Under the pieces are notes generated by a model. It saw nothing but the letters and a program-made list of their open reading frames with translations, was not told the origin of the DNA and did not search any database. From the NCBI GenBank assembly GCA_021817755.1, contig JAKAGC010000204.1, positions 1 to 7,011 of the forward strand: 7,011 nucleotides of DNA. Direction: 5' to 3'. A program made the position numbers and the translations under genes. The first letter of the stretch is position 1; the number at the start of each line of letters is the position of its first letter. This stretch comes from Acidobacteriota bacterium (lineage in GTDB: Bacteria > Acidobacteriota > Aminicenantia > UBA2199). Shown in pieces: positions 6,884 to 7,011 of the stretch.

Positions 6884-7011
6884 GGCTGCATTATAATCCG
6901 GCTTCTGCCTTAGAACTTCGTAAAAACAAGCGGGAGCTTCTTCATGCTTTTGAACTTTTGACTAGGCGTTTCCCAATTGCAGAATTCCATCTACCAGTGA
7001 AGGCTCATCCA
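6884..7011 (-). pseudogene. Upstream piece of the same TPR gene, containing the nonsense codon
   Basis: Read on the minus strand in the frame of the downstream TPR gene, this piece encodes DEPSLVDGILQLGNA, then TAG (6964-6962), then SKVQKHEEAPACFYEVLRQ, then KPDYNAA, running straight into Met 6883. The residues fit one TPR with L7, G8, A20, F24 and P32 all in register, and the stop falls at position 11, normally Tyr. A TAT or TAC to TAG single-base change, in the organism or in the sequence, explains it best. The frame is open to the right window edge, so the N-terminal part of the protein is not visible. Confidence 0.65.

Noticed and set aside
6962..6964. TAG as a reassigned sense codon
   Set aside because: TAG is the natural stop of both the SDR gene and the peptidase gene, and reading through the SDR stop gives only 22 residues of low-complexity sequence before TAA.

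Overview
The window is A+T-rich bacterial DNA with four protein-coding loci in two convergent groups. It holds no tRNA, rRNA, CRISPR array or insertion sequence that I can see. Signal peptides, a GWxTD-domain protein, TPR proteins and an S9 peptidase suggest a Gram-negative-type environmental bacterium. GWxTD proteins and this style of TPR protein are, from memory, common in Acidobacteriota/Aminicenantia and neighbouring phyla. That placement is inference, not something the sequence proves.

Plus strand (1-1174): the 3' part of a YbjT-like NAD(P)-binding SDR/DUF2867 protein, cut by the left window edge. It is followed by a plausible intrinsic terminator at about 1252-1285. The 229-bp convergent spacer also holds a perfect 11-bp inverted repeat just downstream of the minus-strand operon.

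Minus strand (7011 down to 1404): a tightly packed operon whose promoter lies outside the window. In order of transcription it holds a TPR protein, a secreted GWxTD-domain protein with C-terminal TPRs, and a secreted S9-family serine peptidase. The peptidase carries an extra C-terminal domain of the formylglycine-generating-enzyme (FGE/SUMF1) type. Gaps are 4 bp and then an 8-bp overlap, so the last two genes are very likely co-translated.

Two points deserve attention. First, the TPR gene is interrupted by an in-frame TAG at 6962-6964, exactly at the conserved Tyr position of a TPR whose register is otherwise perfect. The 246-codon frame at 6143-6883 is therefore probably only the 3' part of a longer gene that is mutated here or carries a sequence error. 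TAG is the normal stop of two other genes in the window, which argues against codon reassignment. Second, the peptidase-FGE fusion is unusual, and its FGE-like domain has lost the catalytic cysteine segment, so it looks like a binding module. The exported GWxTD-TPR and peptidase-FGE pair, behind a TPR protein that resembles the tail of TPR-bearing sulfatases, is the best candidate for an uncharacterised envelope system. Its function cannot be read from sequence alone.
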